NCBI RefSeq assembly: GCF_037975245.1
Contig: NC_092580.1
Coordinates: 717,001 to 781,000, forward strand
DNA from: Apostichopus japonicus
Taxonomy: Eukaryota; Echinodermata; Holothuroidea; Aspidochirotida; Stichopodidae
Length of the DNA stretch: 64,000 nt
Direction of reading: 5' to 3'
Positions 62,601 to 64,000 of the stretch are shown here, in pieces. The notes below the pieces were generated by a model. That model made no database searches and was not told where the DNA came from. It was given only the letters and a program-made list of their open reading frames with translations. Each line of letters starts with the position of its first letter. Within the stretch, counting starts at the first letter, position 1. The translations under genes were made by a program, and so were the position numbers.

Positions 62601-64000
62601 CTCTGGGAACTTTAAGTATTAGAAACGAACATAGATTTATATCAACTGCTGTCGTGGCGCGGTTGGTTGCTCTGTACCTCGAGAGCGTGACGTATTTTGG
62701 ATCGCGGGCTCGAGACCAGGTGGGGGCAGTTTGCTTTTGCCGCGATCTCATACGGTCTCTGGGAAGTTTAAGTATTAGAAACGAACATAGATTTATATCA
62801 ACTGCTGTCGTGGCGCGGTTGGTTGCTCTGTACCTCGAGAGCGTGACGTATTTTGGATCGCGGGCTCGAGACCAGGTGGGGCAGTTTGCTTTTGCCGCGA
62901 TCTGGTACGGTCTCTGGGAACTTTAAGTATTAGAAACGAACATAGATTTATATCAACTGCTGTCGTGGCGCGGTTGGTTGCTCTGTACCTCGAGAGCGTG
63001 ACGTATTTTGGATCGCGGGCTCGAGACCAGGTGGGGCAGTTTGCTTTTGCCGCGATCTGGTACGGTCTCTGGGAACTTTAAGTATTAGAAACGAACATAG
63101 ATTTATATCAACTGCTGTCGTGGCGCGGTTGGTTGCTCTGTACCTCGAGAGCGTGACGTATTTTGGATCGCGGGCTCGAGACCAGGTGGGGGCAGTTTGC
63201 TTTTGCCGCGATCTCATACGGTCTCTGGGAACTTTAAGCATTAGAAACGAACATAGATTTATATCAACTGCTGTCGTGGCGCGGTTGGTTGCTCTGTACC
63301 TCGAGAGCGTGACGTATTTTGGATCGCGGGCTCGAGACCAGGTGGGGGCAGTTTGCTTTTGCCGCGATCTCATACGGTCTCTGGGAACTTTAAGCATTAG
63401 AAACGAACATAGATTTATATCAACTGCTGTCGTGGCGCGGTTGGTTGCTCTGTACCTCGAGAGCGTGACGTATTTTGGATCGCGGGCTCGAGACCAGGTG
63501 GGGGCAGTTTGCTTTTGCCGCGATCTCATACGGTCTCTGGGAACTTTAAGTATTAGAAACGAACATAGATTTATATCAACTGCTGTCGTGGCGCGGTTGG
63601 TTGCTCTGTACCTCGAGAGCGTGACGTATTTTGGATCGCGGGCTCGAGACCAGGTGGGGCAGTTTGCTTTTGCCGCGATCTTATACGGTCTCTGGGAACT
63701 TTAAGTATTAGAAACGAACATAGATTTATATCAACTGCTGTCGTGGCGCTGTTGGTTGCTCTGTACCTCGAGAGCGTGACGTATTTTGGATCGCGGGCTC
63801 GAGACCAGGTGGGGGCAGTTTGCTTTTGCCGCGATCTCGTACGGTCTCTGGAACTTTAAGTATTAGAAACGAACATAGATTTATATCAACTGCTGTCGTG
63901 GCGCGGTTGGTTGCTCTGTACCTCGAGAGCGTGACGTATTTTGGATCGCGGGCTCGAGACCAGGTGGGGCAGTTTGCTTTTGCCGCGATCTTATACGGTC

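Larger units (their letters stand above)
7719..64000 (+). repeat. Giant 156-bp satellite array with tRNA-like monomers
   Basis: About 56.3 kb, roughly 360 monomers, all head-to-tail in one orientation and still running at the right window edge. The usual monomer is 156 bp, with recurrent length forms of 155 (one G missing at TCTGGGAAC or GTGGGGGCAG), 157-158 (extra GT in GGTTGTGCTC), 165 (9-bp duplication) and 171 bp (15-bp duplication). Copies differ by only a few bases from each other, so homogenisation is strong. I saw no inserted foreign element or inversion. Each monomer has two CTCGAG sites 31 bp apart. Roughly 81 bp is tRNA-like and 75 bp is unrelated spacer containing CTTTAAGTATTAGAAACGAA. 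There is no CENP-B-box-like match. Long frames in it are not called as genes. Confidence 0.98.

Noticed and set aside
7719-64000. CRISPR array
   Set aside because: The repeats are contiguous 156-bp monomers without unique spacers, in eukaryotic DNA; no cas genes.
7719-64000. CENP-B box in the monomer
   Set aside because: The closest word (GTTCGTTTCTAATACTT on the minus strand) lacks the required A and CGGG positions.

Overview
This window looks like animal nuclear DNA, most likely from a marine invertebrate. The left flank (1-7,718) is AT-rich, with GT-AG introns, decayed transposon pieces, microsatellites and many TAGGCCTA-type words. I associate such words loosely with echinoderm and similar genomes, so the organism call is an inference. 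No intact host protein-coding gene, rRNA or canonical tRNA gene could be supported.

Left flank, 1-7,718. A near-perfect 136-bp tandem repeat (about four copies, 191-729) sits next to a minus-strand, intron-containing integrase pseudogene (760-2,971). Its exons can be followed through consistent splice sites: an N-terminal exon, two integrase-core exons, a linker exon and a C-terminal GPY/F-type exon. The type resembles Ginger/KRBA2-like integrases rather than an LTR retrotransposon. It is dead: stop codons, frameshifts, a lost catalytic Asp and no zinc-finger exon. Further right are a TAGGCCTA-rich stretch (about 4,080-5,260), a diverged 190-bp direct duplication (5,330 and 5,800), a small LINE-like relic (6,346-6,655), two transposon-end-like motifs around a 124-bp polypurine tract, and an (AT)43 microsatellite.

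Right part, 7,719-64,000. One uninterrupted head-to-tail satellite array of at least 56.3 kb, roughly 360 monomers of about 156 bp, runs off the right edge. About 81 bp of each monomer looks like a decayed tRNA gene: A-box-like and B-box-like sequences 40 bp apart, an acceptor stem with 6 of 7 pairs, a perfect 5-bp anticodon-type stem, a T4 tract just past the 3' end and a TATA-like TTTATAT just upstream. The other 75 bp is unrelated spacer. The array is a mosaic of multi-monomer duplications (623 to about 3,600 bp) and spatially restricted sequence variants. Its left edge carries variant monomers. Because 156 is divisible by 3 and one frame per strand lacks stops, long but probably meaningless open frames (up to 558 codons) arise.

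The item most worth attention is this tRNA-derived (or SINE-head-derived) megasatellite, a candidate centromeric or heterochromatic satellite and possible Pol III-related repeat. The exon-resolved integrase relic comes second.
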